Part shown: one piece after another, positions 50,064 to 62,782 of the stretch
Layout of the letters: each line of letters opens with the position of its first letter
How positions within the stretch are numbered: position 1 is the first letter of the stretch
Source: Spironucleus salmonicida
Taxonomy: Eukaryota; Fornicata; Diplomonadida; Hexamitidae
DNA: 64,000 nt
Direction of reading: 5' to 3'
NCBI GenBank assembly: GCA_000497125.2
Contig: CM035316.1
Coordinates: 1,614,001-1,678,000 of the forward strand
Position numbers and translations under genes: made by a program
Notes under the pieces: generated by a model
Told to the model about the DNA's origin: nothing
Seen by the model: the letters and a program-made list of their open reading frames with translations, nothing else
The model's database searches: none

Positions 50064-50065
50064 AA

Positions 50066-52321
50066 TCACACATTAAAGATTGTTTTTATTTAGCTCACAT
50101 ATTCTTATTTTACTGTACTTAAACACGCAATTTTTTCATTTTCATCGAAAATATCGGATATTTATTCAATAATTCCTTGTTGAAATTCCGAAATATTTGA
50201 TTAAAGTATTTTATTAAAGATGTTAAAACTCGATGGATATTTAAGGTAGTTTTAAACATTATTTAGTGACTCTATTAGGAAAACTCCACTAAGCAAATGA
50301 CTATCTATGTTAAAATTTAGCTATGATGCTAACTTCATGACTTGTTTTACGATATCTTCTTCTTTTTTAGGTATCTTGCTGCAGAAGGTTTCAACCTACT
50401 CTTCTATACATTATCTATCTTACTTTTTTAACATAAATTCTTTGAATTGTAAAAACTAAGGATCTGTAAAAGTATCCTTGAAAAGATTTATCACGTCTTA
50501 ATTTTGTGTAAATCTATAAACTCGTAGGATAGCTGCCTAATGTAATCTGCTGTTTTAATCAATTTTACAATTAAGGAACTTTTATAATAAGATATCGTTA
50601 TCATACAGTTAACAAAAACATGCTGCAATTTCAACACAACTTGATGGATTAATTTTTTAATTACTAATTTATTCCTAATAAAATAAAAATGTTTCAAAAA
50701 GATTATCATTTAAATTACATATCGTGTAATATTAATATTTATAGTCTGTTTAGTATTAGAATTCTGTTTCAAGTATAGTTGTTATTAATGAATTTATAGA
50801 TAAATCTAGGCTTTCAATTAGTGTAATAATTTGTGAATAAAACTCATGATTTTAAAGTTTTTTCTCAACTTAATATCTAAATTTTTTGCTTATAAGTGAA
50901 ACTTTAGATAAAAAAGTACACAATTCAATTTTTATTGGTAATATATACTCTTAAAACCATTGTATCATATCATTTGTTCGGTTATGCGTAGATTAAAGAA
51001 CAATTGTTAATATAGAGAAAAGTGTTATAAGGTTATTAGGATTAGTTTTAATATTAAGTTCTAAGTCTAAATTTTATTTGAAATGTTTTAGTTTTTTGAC
51101 TTCTTTAAACTAAGTTCCATCGATGATTTTATCAACATGTGAGATCAAAGGTTAGATCATTGTTGTATAAATTAGTTTAAAGTTAGATTTTATAAATAGA
51201 TTTTAAATATCTTCGAAGGTTGACTATAGATTATCATAAATAATATCTTTACCTGAATAATTATTAACTATTATATTAAAAAATTAATATAAAGTTTAAA
51301 GTCTTCCATCGCTGCATATATTTTTAGCTATTATATTAAAATTGGGGAAATTTTAATTAGAAAGATCTTTGGCTAAATATTTTAATGTATCGTCAATGTT
51401 ATAAAATTTAAACACCAAGTTTTTGTCAAATTTTATTTTATTTTGGTCAAATTAAAGTATGGAACTGAAAATGATATTTAATTCAAAACTTTTGTCTATT
51501 CCAACCATCGCCTCCATATTAAGTCGTTTTGTTAATAAAGTAAGGATAATTAAGTACTCATCTATAAAATTGTTATCAGATATTTAAATTAAACAATGCA
51601 TAGCTCCTAGTATATAATTTTCTACAGGATTAGAAGTGATAAAATATTCAATATAACATTCATATAAATCCGTTATACTCTACATACCTAAAACATCTAA
51701 AGTAAATTATAATGCCATTTAACAATTCAAAAATCCACCTGAATAACACATATATGGAATATATTTATCTAATATGGTACTTTAAATAATATCATACGAT
51801 GCTAATCCATTAAATTAACATGGGAACCCTAATTTTCCACTTCCTTATAATTAAATGTTCCAAAACTACCAATTTGGAATATGATTATGATTAAACATAA
51901 CAATTTCATCAATTTCCCATCCTAATGAAATAAACTTACCTGCCACATTTGTCTCAATAATTGGTAGTTCTGATAAATACTTCACTGGGGTTTTTGGATT
52001 AATTAATACTAAATTAACATTGGTAGTAATTTGTTACTCAGGAATAATATTTAAAATATTAGATATATACAGTTTAACAAGTATAGGCTACGGATAGTTC
52101 TACATTATTCTAGCTGCAGATTACTATAATTATTTATTTTATCCATAATATGCAATAAAGGTTAATTATTCACGAATTTTATTGAACATACTGATAGGAG
52201 AATCAACGATTTTTTCAAGTTATTTGATTAGTTTATTGCTATCAAGAGGAATTGCCTCCAATAGTTATTTGGTTATAAATATTTATCTTAGTTATTCATT
52301 AGATTTAAAATACTAGTCCAT
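50066..52321 (-). CDS. Large helical-repeat (HEAT/ARM-like) protein
   Basis: A 751-residue protein made of paired helices throughout with no membrane segment or low complexity, as in HEAT or ARM solenoids. Around residues 120-210 there is a segment with more loops (KYLSELPIIETNVAGKFISLGWEI, IPNWQFWNIQ) that may be a distinct domain. No family can be named; importins, adaptors and PP2A-type scaffolds share this look. Frame length without TGA (2.25 kb) strongly supports coding. It is convergent with 49014 (2 bp) and divergent from 52410 (88 bp). Confidence 0.75.
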
Positions 52322-52409
52322 TAAAGTGAAAAAGAATAATTATATATTTATATTATATAATATTTATGTTAATATATTTATCATACAAGCGCACTTTTCC
52401 TTTTCAAAG

Positions 52410-52949
52410 ATGGAGGGAACATTCCGTAACGCTACTGGTACATTACAGTTAGAAGAATATTCAAATACTACTAAATTCAACCACTAAATACCACATCATG
52501 ATAAGACATACTCATCGGTACTATTGGAAACTGCACCTCGTTATTTTAATGCTACTGTGGCTGAGTAAATAGCACCAGTTGTTGCTCAACATACATATAC
52601 TATTTAGCCTGATATTTCTCGCCAATATAACGGTTATGTACCAACATCCACGTCTACACAGCCTATTGAACCTGATCTTGCCACAGCCACACGTAGAGGA
52701 AGCATCTTATAACGTTTAGATAAAACTTATGAAACTAAGCACTTCAAAGTTCCAGAGCCAAAACATGCTAGGAAATATGATAGAAAGGAAGTTGACAATA
52801 TTGTTAAATAACTTGGTGGATAATAAGAATTAAAATGCGTAAAATCAATATAACATGTTATCGTTAAAGTAGATGATAAAGCTCCTGTATATGATAAATA
52901 TTATCATGGTGGACATGTTTTCGACGATTATACTGGCAAGCATAAATGA
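52410..52949 (+). CDS. Hypothetical protein, possible flagellar component
   Basis: A 179-residue protein with extended, Tyr/Thr/Pro-rich composition, little predicted helix and near-normal base composition: YSNTTKFNHQIPHHDKTYSS, TYTIQPDISRQYNGYVPTS, HFKVPEPKHARKYDRKEVDN. This style, with repeated short aromatic-basic motifs, is common in microtubule-inner proteins, but that is impression only. It ends with YYHGGHVFDDYTGKHK and AAA TGA. No signal peptide is seen. Confidence 0.65.
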
Positions 52950-53053
52950 TTTTATGATTATATTATATATAATAAATAATCACTCATACTTAATTTTTGA
53001 TAAAGGAAAAAACCAATACTAAATAATATATTATTACTCAGTATACTTGATTA

Positions 53054-53485
53054 ATGCAAAAACATTTTTCTTGCAGCTACATAGACACAAATATCAGTTT
53101 TTCAGATGACTAGGCAATCTCTTAAATAAGAAAATCCGTATAACAACATATTAAATCTTAAAATATTATATAAAACTAGAAATATAGTAGTGAAATAAAA
53201 CTTAAGTAACTAGATTCAAAAGTATATTTACATAATTATATAGACAGAACAATAGAGAGACGCCAATAGTAATTTAAAGATATGGATTCTAAATTTTCTG
53301 AACAAAAGTAGCAATTACTAGCTTCATAGAAAAAACTAGGAAGAAACCAAATTATATCTGTATATGATACTTAGCGTAATATTTATGTGAAGAAGGCATA
53401 AATAAAAGATCAAAATAGAAAAACGGTATAAGAATAGAAAAGATTAGCAAGTATAGAGTTACTCTAATTGTAGGCGAAAAAATGA
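53054..53485 (+). CDS. Small Gln/Lys-rich coiled-coil protein
   Basis: A 143-residue frame, unrecognised. The first 20 residues contain FSCSYIDTNISFSDD; the remainder is basic and helical with coiled-coil spacing (KLKQLDSKVYLHNYIDRTIERR, VQEQKRLASIELLQLQAKK). Glutamines are nearly all TAR. It follows the previous gene by 104 bp and ends 12 bp before the stop of aspartate aminotransferase on the other strand. Confidence 0.6.
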
Positions 53486-53497
53486 ATGAAAAATGTT

Positions 53498-54730
53498 TCA
53501 CTTAGCATTTTCAACAGCCGCTTTCATAGCATCAGCCACATATACTACATTGGCATCAGTTAAGCCACACATTGACATTCTACCACCAGACACAACCAAG
53601 TAGACGGAGAATTATTCCTTCATATACTAAACTTGAGCTGGAGTAAGACCAGTAAAGGTAAACATACCGATACAGGTCATAATATGATCCCATTTACCCG
53701 GACATCCGTTTTTAATAAGTGCATTGTACAATTTAGATCTCATATCTTTGATTCTATTCGCCATAGTCTAGACATCAATTAAGAATTATTTCTTAAGTTC
53801 AGGGGATTGACCAATAGTTTATACAATATAAGCACCGTGAATCGGTGACACTGACCACGTTTCACGAACAATAAGGCTTAAGTTCGACTGAAGAGCGAGA
53901 GATTCTTTATCATCACCATTATGCACTATATGAATAGCACCTATTCTTTCACCATAAAGACCGAAGTTCTTCGCAAAAGATTATGCAATTAAGCATTCGA
54001 CGCCCTCTGCTGCAAAAAGTCTGATGGAGTAACCATCATCCTCAAAGGACCCAGTTGCAAAGCCTTAGTAAGCCACATCAAAGAATGCAATATGATTCTT
54101 CTGCTTGAATACTTCTAAAGTAGCAATCCACTGTTCTTTCGTAAAATCAATACCAGAAGGATTGTGGGCACATGCGTGAAGCAAGAAAATCGAACCATTA
54201 GTGGCTGCTTTAATCTCAGATAAAAATGAGTTAAAATCAATAGCTAAAGTGCCATCCTTATAAAGATAAGTATATTATTTGTAACACTTAGAATTATAAG
54301 CTTTTTCAAAAATAGGGTAATGATTAGGCCAGGTAACTGATGGTAAATAAATATCAGAATTACCAAAGAACCTGTTAAGGAAGCAAAAACCTACATGGAG
54401 GGAACCTGAACCAGAGATAGATTGGCAAGTAGCCACTCTTTTTTCTTTTAAAACAACATGATCATCGCCTAAAAGGAACTCCTAAGCAGATTTAATGAAA
54501 GGCGCAAAACCAGGCTGGGGAGGATATTCCTTATTAAATTTATTAAAGTCCTTGGAAATGATTTCTTCAGCAGCTCTAACAGAAGGTAGGATCCAAGGCT
54601 TGCCTTACTCATCTCTATACGCACCTACACCTAAAGATACCTTTTTCGGATTAGGATCTTCAGCAAAAAGCTTATTAAGGTTTAAAATGGGATCAGGCTT
54701 AGTCTATTCAATATGGCCAAACACTGACAT
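53498..54730 (-). CDS. Aspartate aminotransferase
   Basis: A PLP enzyme exchanging amino groups between aspartate and 2-oxoglutarate. The 410-residue protein covers the whole fold: [15 protein letters not shown] near the N-terminus, the substrate loop with [34 protein letters not shown] and the PLP-lysine motif [16 protein letters not shown], whose Gln is a [14 protein letters not shown] carries the C-terminal substrate-binding Arg. There is no targeting extension, so it is probably cytosolic. Length is typical (400-430). Composition is less AT-rich than most neighbours. Confidence 0.96.
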
Positions 54731-54867
54731 TTAAAGAAGTGGAGTAAATCTGGTAGTTTTATTCTATCGTAACAATAAGTTAAATATTTATATTTTAGAT
54801 GATAATTATGTTTTATATAATAAATATTAATAAATTTATATAATACTAATTAATCATCAAATCACAA

Positions 54868-55656
54868 ATGTCTAGTACAAAAATATTTATATCTTAGTTA
54901 CCTAAAATAGTTGTTAATACATATCCAAAATCTATTTCAGACAAATGGGGAATTGAATAAGTATCATAAGAGTTTACGTAAGTATACAGCGTGTTTAAGG
55001 CTTATTAAAATATTCAATTATTTTTAAAAGTAGAACATTAGTTCTAAGCTACTATATCGTGCTAAGTTTAGGTAAAATTAAAAAATTAAGTTATATATAA
55101 TACTATGTTAGATTCTAAGTAAATCTTCAAGATTTTATTAGCTGAATGTGGTGAACATATAGTTTGTGACGTTAAATTTATTTAAGGTAATTAAATTTTA
55201 GATGAAAAATAGTTTACCATCGAAGTAATACAACCGTATACTGTATAATATGATAATAATATTGTTTAAATAACTTCAAATTTAGATCTGCCAATTTTAG
55301 TTTAATAGGAGTAGCAAAGTTTCAATTTTATGCTAGGAAAACGAAAGGATAAAATGAACTTAGAAAATTAGAATTATAAACTATATACTTCTTACAATAC
55401 TTAGATAGGCTAGATTTTTGAGAAAAAATTAGATTTCAAAACATTTACTTGTTAAGTAAATTAAATTATTAAATTAGAAGTGACTGGAGATTCAATACAA
55501 AAGAGCTAAATATAAGGCTTGGATTTCGTTGATTACTCGAGTGGTATTTTATTTTTATTTACTCGAAAAACTGGAATATACAAACTAAATAATTACATAG
55601 TCACTAATGGTTCAAAATAGTACCATTTAGATAATTTAGTGATAAATGTTATCTGA
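54868..55656 (+). CDS. TRAPPC13-like protein (DUF974)
   Basis: A 262-residue beta-rich protein. The order of segments resembles TRAPPC13: an N-terminal block (QEFTQVYSVFKAYQNIQLFLKVE) in place of the first Ig-like sheet; then KILLAECGEHIVCDVKFIQG with FTIEVIQPYTVQYDN, matching the family stretch EIGTHILVC..F.FQVLKPLDVKT. A second sheet-like region follows. TRAPPC13 is a subunit of the TRAPP III tethering complex. It is shorter than animal TRAPPC13 (about 415). The match was made by eye; another TRAPP or adaptor-type beta protein is possible. Confidence 0.5.
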
Positions 55657-55673
55657 AATTTTATATCATAATA

Positions 55674-56930
<1,257 letters not shown>

Positions 56931-57046
56931 TTTGGTCTAATCTCGTATTATTACATATAATAAGCCATAATCTAATTTTTAAGTAATAAACATTTGAATA
57001 CTTTAAATTATAGTATTAAGTAATAAATATTTTTCCGCACAATAAA

Positions 57047-57895
57047 ATGTCATATAAAACATTTTTTTAGCAAACATTACAAATTTAAGAATCTGATAAA
57101 TTTTGTAAAGAATTAACAGTTGATTTATTGGAAACACTTAATACTTCTATTAAAAGCGAATATACCGCAAATGATTATGTATGTGCAATGATTTTCCAAG
57201 AATCATTATTAAATGCTGTAAATTTATCTGTTTAGTAACCTCAAGAACCTGCATTTCCACATATTGAAGCACCACTCCCAAAAGCAGTTAAAGATGCTGC
57301 ATATACAAATGTTGTTCCTTTGTAAACTAATCCTAATTTAAAAACTTTAAAAACATCTGTTGTGATGTAGACTATTAATGTACCAAATATAATGGGAAAT
57401 ATAGCCACGAGACCAAATTCTAAAGCTTAGTATAAAAAATAGGAGATAGAATCGGAAGTCAAAGCTTAGCTTAAGAAATTTTAGAGACCCCCATCAGCAC
57501 AGGAAGTTAGATTATTAGCACGAGATATAGGTGCTAGGTAAAAATAATTGAAATCCACTAAGTTAGATGTTAAAGTAATGAATACAATTAGAAAAGGCGA
57601 GATATTAGACTAGCTTAATGCACTCTAAAAAGGAAATAAGAAAATATAAGATTTCCCAGAGAATGGATAAATAGTAGTAGATTCTAACGGAAAAGTTGTA
57701 GGTGTCGGCGGTGTTAAATAACTAGCAACCTAAATTAACCAAGGAGAATGTAAAATTGTTAAGAAAGAGACTAAAAAGAAAGATTCTACGTAAGATCCAT
57801 AATAATAGGAAAAATAAGAAGAATCTCCGTTTGTAGAATTAAGTAGAAAATACGAAGAAAACTTGTTAAAAACATAAACAGTTTTAAAGAAATGA
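57047..57895 (+). CDS. Hypothetical helical protein
   Basis: A 282-residue protein. Residues 1-85 look like a small helical domain (FCKELTVDLLETLNTSIKSEY, NDYVCAMIFQESLLNAV); such a fold occurs in dynein light chain-like and Tctex-type proteins, but no direct match is seen. The middle is Lys/Gln-rich and helical, with a short Gly-rich hairpin (IVVDSNGKVVGVGGVKQLA) near residue 220. The C-terminal tail is acidic and basic alternating. It ends AAA TGA, 35 bp before the next gene on the same strand. Confidence 0.6.
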
Positions 57896-57930
57896 TTTAA
57901 TAATTATTTTATTAGAATTACCTTTCCTTA

Positions 57931-58407
57931 ATGAATGTGTTCAATACAGCAATTACAGAACTTCAAACACTTATGCTTATTAAATAAGAAAATTAACAAA
58001 CATTGCGTGCTTTAAATATATAGAGAAAAAAGATGTATTAACCTATTTCAATGTTGGCATTAATTCCTTAAGTAATAATAGACTAGGACCCAATAATCCA
58101 TTTAGGCGGTGACTATTTCGCATAACTTCCAATAATTAATGCTATTGAAAAAATTAATATGAAAATAAAACTAGTCAATGATTAAATAGAGAAACTTAAA
58201 TTTTAATATTTTCCATAAGATTATTTATCTCCATAATAGTATAACTAAATTATCTAAGAGATTAACAAATGCTTATCAAATGAATTACCAGGCTATTTGA
58301 TAAATTAAGGAATAAAGTAAATCAATATAGTGGAAAAGGCGGGTTAAAGTACAGTTAACAAGACGTAAAAAATAAGTAAATTTGCAATTTAACATAATTT
58401 AAAGTGA
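57931..58407 (+). CDS. Prefoldin alpha-like protein
   Basis: A 158-residue protein with the prefoldin-alpha layout: an N-terminal helix (AITELQTLMLIKQENQQTLRAL), then a beta hairpin with PISMLALIPQVIID and IIHLGGDYFAQLP, then a C-terminal helix (INAIEKINMKIKLVNDQIEKL). The GGDYFA element matches the GxGYYVEKS hairpin of prefoldin 5/3 and of URI/UXT. Prefoldins hand tubulin and actin to the CCT chaperonin. The extra 45-residue C-terminal tail is unusual and favours a URI-like protein. Assigned by pattern only. Confidence 0.55.
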
Positions 58408-58417
58408 AAATATTATA

Positions 58418-58987
58418 TCAGATTTTATCTATTATACCTTAGATAATACTAAAATCTTCTTTCTTACATAGATCGTATTCTTTACAGAAATAGTAAAAGT
58501 GCTTCATCTTTGATAAGCAAACTAATTCTAGTCCTTAATCCTTAAGATAATCTTAATGCTACAAATATGCATGGACAAATGTTCTAAACATTCTCCTATA
58601 GATAGTGCTCACCTTTTTAATAAAATCCCTTTAATATTTAGTATTATCAATAGGGAACATAGATTCATCAGCCGAGAGTTTATAAATCAAGCTTTCAACT
58701 TTGTTAAAATATTCTAATGCAGATAAAGATTATGTTGCTTTTCCATCAGACCACATGAATTCAAACCCTCCACATTTCATTGTTGGGCAAGTACATGTAT
58801 CTTAGATGATAGCTTGTATATCTTTCATGTATTTTAAAAATTCAAATACATGATAAGCTACCCATTCATTTCTTGACTAATCTTTAGGTACAGACACGTT
58901 TGGCATATCTAAAGACATTGATTATAAATTATTAAGAGAAGGTATATAGTTTTAAGTCTATTTTATAGTTTGATTTCTATTAAACAT
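58418..58987 (-). CDS. MOB1: MOB kinase activator (MOB1)
   Basis: MOB1 binds and activates NDR/LATS kinases in mitotic exit and cell polarity. The 189-residue protein matches the family core: RNEWVAYHVFEFLKYMKDI, DTCTCPTMKCGGFEFMWSDGK, FPIDNTKYQRDFIKKVSTIYRRMFR and FVHAYLQHQDYL, then KHFYYFCKEYDL. The zinc ligands are seen as two cysteines in the DTCTC region and the two histidines of HAYLQH. I chose the upstream Met at 58987 rather than 58918 because it restores an N-terminal arm of family length. It ends 10 bp from the convergent prefoldin-like stop. Confidence 0.92.
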
Positions 58988-59117
58988 TTTGATTCTTAAC
59001 CTATTCTAGTTATTATATAAGTAAAATATCATTCCAAGTAATATAAAATAATTAAGTTTAATTGGAAAATATTATAGTATTATATTATACTCAATATATC
59101 TTTTAATAATAAATTAA

Positions 59118-60638
59118 ATGAATAGCTATTAAGCGAAGATTTATTGTAACTCATCATAAAAAGTAGGGTAGACATCTCTAATTTAATCATTTTAAGATTA
59201 AGATTTGATAATAAACTCTTTGTAATATTAAATATAAATTCAATTCTTAGAGGAAGAGCCAAATTTTACTTCTTTAGCTACTCTATCGGTGTATGATATC
59301 ACAAATCAATAATCTTTTTAAGAGTCTTAAAAAATATTATTATCATCAACCACGCCAATTAAAATTTTAGTAGGCACACACCGTGATTAAATTGTCAAAA
59401 GACAAATTACTTATGATTAAGTAGCTTCTATTAAGGGAAAAATTCCTAATCTTATTTGGTTTGAGGTTAATCTGATATCTTCCGATGAAAATATAGATAT
59501 ACTAATTGAATAGATTAAAATAGCAGCAGAATTTAATATAGTTGAAATTATTAGTTAAGGATCATAAAATATTTAGGTATAAGAAAAATAATCATTTACT
59601 AATGATCAATATGACTTTTTCTTTGAAGAGATTTTTTAAGAAACAATAACCGAACCATTTAATGGAGGTAGTAGTATTTCATAATATTAAAATTAAATTT
59701 TATAAGTCGAGGACTATGAAGAATTATAATTATAATTTTAGCTTTTTCTTAAAAACTTGAGCCCAAATTTACAGTAGGAGTAAATTAGTTAGTTTGTTTA
59801 ATAAATATAATCAAATTAAGAATAATAACTAAAAATAAAAAATATTGAATAGAATTTATTAATTCAATAATCCAAATTAGAAAAGTAATAAGATATCACG
59901 AAAGAGAAAGAGCTAGAGCTAGAAAAATATTATGAGGAAGCTCTCGATGTAATTTAATCTAAAAGTTCTTAATTAATCAAGAAAGATTAAGAGATCGCAT
60001 AACTTAAACTTATTAATAAAACATAAAAATCAGATCCAATAGAGTCAAAAACTTACTGTTAGAAAACTATATAATAAAGTTAAGGTAAAGATGATTTCAA
60101 TTTTTCTGGAATATCAGATATTACTGATTAAAAAAATAAAATTATAAATTCTAGCCATATTAACGAAAAATAAAGTATTTAGTTACTATCTGAATAAACT
60201 TTAGAAATAATAAAGCCTTAAAATTAAATTATATCGCCAGCAATATCAAAAGAATTTGTCCCCTCTAAATAAACTCTTATCTCCCCATCAAAATATTAAG
60301 TGAAGATGTTTTAATAGTTTAAAAAGCAAGAAGTAGTCAAAATTATCAAACTAGAAAATCCTAGATTAATTAAAGATAGTGCCTCTGTTAAGGCACGCCC
60401 GTTAGTAGTTAAATAGAATGTTAACATAGTTAATAACACGGTTCAAATAATAAAAACATAATAATTAAATTTAACACAATTAAGTTAACATCATAATGAC
60501 GTAAAGACTCTAAATTTGATAGATTAACCTATATATTATAAATAAAGCAAAGAACAATTAGCAGAGTCAACTAGTTCAGCAAATTCAGTAAGCTTTATTT
60601 TATCCTAAAAATAACGAAAAAATAAGAAAATATAGTGA
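59118..60638 (+). CDS. Degenerate Rab-like GTPase domain with long Gln-rich tail
   Basis: A 506-residue protein. Residues 1-160 follow the Rab fold: AKIYCNSSQKVGQTSLIQSF takes the place of the P-loop, then SLATLSVYDITNQQSFQES and PIKILVGTHRDQ, then IWFEVNLISSDENIDILIEQI. Guanine-binding residues are lost: the P-loop Lys is Gln (a TAG), the switch-II DTAGQ is absent, and NKxD is THRD. It is therefore probably a pseudo-GTPase or a very divergent RAB-like protein. The remaining 340 residues are Gln-rich coiled coil and disorder with no C-terminal prenylation cysteines. The start at 59118 is the only in-frame Met. Confidence 0.7.
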
Positions 60639-60648
60639 TAAAATATTT

Positions 60649-62502
60649 TCATTTCATATATATAAAAAATACTGCGATTGAAACGCCTATAACAGCAATA
60701 ATTTTCTTAGAAAACTGTGGTTTCAGCTCTGAACAGTTTTGCCTCAACTCATTAATATCTTTATCAAATACTTTTTAAAATCCATTATGAATTTTCTTTG
60801 CCGAAGGAGTAAAGAGGTCTCTATTATCTAGCCATTCTTATCCATATAATTATTTAGACGCTTTTGGTACGCAAAATCCTTTGAGACCTGATTTTCTTAC
60901 AATGATATCTATTTTTTCTTATAAATTTTATATCTAAAGTGTGCTGAGTACAATACAAACTGGCGCATAATCTTAGGGTTAAGCTGTCACAAAAGCATGT
61001 TCAACACCTTCTATTTATTCAATTATTTTCTCTATTTTCTCTAAATCTAAAAATTCTCCTTATTGCAACTTAATGACAAGATTCTTTCTTCTCAAAAATG
61101 ATATCGAACCATCCGGATTCAGAATACCCATATCCCCTGTATGATAAAAATCTTCACTATCTAATTGGCAAATTTTATTGTCATATGAATCACGGATTAT
61201 AAATCTTGCAACTGAATTCGATTTAACGCAAATCTCTCCTATTTTTGTCTTTTAAAGATCGTAGTGACCTGTATCATCTGGAATAATTTTTACTTCAGTA
61301 TTAATAGTAGTAAATCCTAAGGTATTATCATCCCAGTATTTCATCGTACCACATATATATAATGCATTGGCTCCAGTTTCAGTTAAGCCATATCCAGTTC
61401 CTAAACGCGCACAAAAACAAGTTTACAAAAAAATTCTCAATTATTTTGAAACAGCAGAACTGCCCGATACGACAAATGTTAGTTTAGGAAAATTTTTTGA
61501 AATAGGTTTAAAGACAATATCAATAGGTGTTTTGCCGGTTTTTTCATATTTAGGAAATAAATACATTAAAAATACTTTTAAATACATAAAAGCAACGAAT
61601 ATTGGCCATAATGGGCCTGTTTTCGACTTGACACCATTGTATATCTTTTACCATACCCTAGGAACACCTATTAGCATAGTTACACCAGATAATTTAATAT
61701 CCTATATTAAATTCTTCGTACCTTAAGATGAAAAAGCAATAGCACCTCCTCGAGTCATGAACAAAAATTCAAAATTCTTTTCAAAAACATGTGCCAAAGG
61801 TAAATATGATAGCATTATACCTTGATAATCCAAGAACCTATACCCCATATTAGCACCACCTGCAATCATGTTTCGTGATGTTAGCAAAACAGCTTTAGGT
61901 GATCCTGAAGTACCAGAAGAAAATAAAATATTTGAAGTATCATCTGCAGTTTTAGCGCATAAAGCATTAAAGTTTTGTTGATTTGTTGTTATATATTCTT
62001 CTAAATATGTAATATCCAATACTATAGGAGCATAGTTTAAATTTGGTAAAATATTTTCTAAAATCTACTTTTAATTTTTACCTATTATGATAACTTTAGA
62101 TTAAGTTATCTCTAGACAATATTAAATGTTAACATCTCCTAACGTATCATATAAAGAAACAGAAACACCATTTAAATATTATACTGATAATTCAGATATC
62201 CATACCATTGGGCAATTTTTAGAGAAAATTGCTACTCGATCATTTACATTTATATGTTAAGACAAATAGAAAGATAAAGTTTATACATACTTTTCCACCT
62301 CGATAAAGGACAAATATCTATAAGATTAAGTAAGCTTTGATTCTCCAGAAAGACCATTTCTTGATCCTAACATATTGTCATCTTAATAATTCGTAACCAT
62401 TTGCTAAAAGGCTTACACCATAGTTAAATTAGGATTTGGTTCTTTATTGGAAATGAGTTCTAACTATGAGTGCAGAGAAAAATCATGACGCTTGGCGAAC
62501 AT
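60649..62502 (-). CDS. Long-chain acyl-CoA synthetase
   Basis: ACSL activates long-chain fatty acids with ATP and CoA. The 617-residue AMP-binding protein has the P-loop motif ILFSSGTSGSPKAVLLTSRN, LSYLPLAHVFEKNFEF, the GTGYGLTETGAN adenylate motif, and FYHTGDMGILNPDGSISFLRRKN, the ACSL signature with the linker Asp. The C-terminus carries a single transmembrane helix (KIIAVIGVSIAVFFIYMK), so it is probably tail-anchored; in most ACSLs the anchor is N-terminal, which is absent here. Length is slightly short of the usual 650-700. It is convergent with the Rab-like gene (10 bp). Confidence 0.94.
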
Positions 62503-62782
62503 TTAAATGAAGTGGCAAAACCTATAAATTTTAGTAACAAATACTCTAATTTATATAATTTAATAAAATTCGTATTGATTAATAAATTTTATATTTGAAA
62601 GTTTACACCAATTATTGATAATTTATGAAACTTATTTAATACTTTACATAAACTTTAAGTTATAAAAGACCGAAGATATTATATTTCTATAGCTTTATGA
62701 AATTTATAATTTATGTTTTTTATTAGTTTTACTTCAAATTAATAATTATTATATATAATAAATTATGTATGAATTTCTAAAA

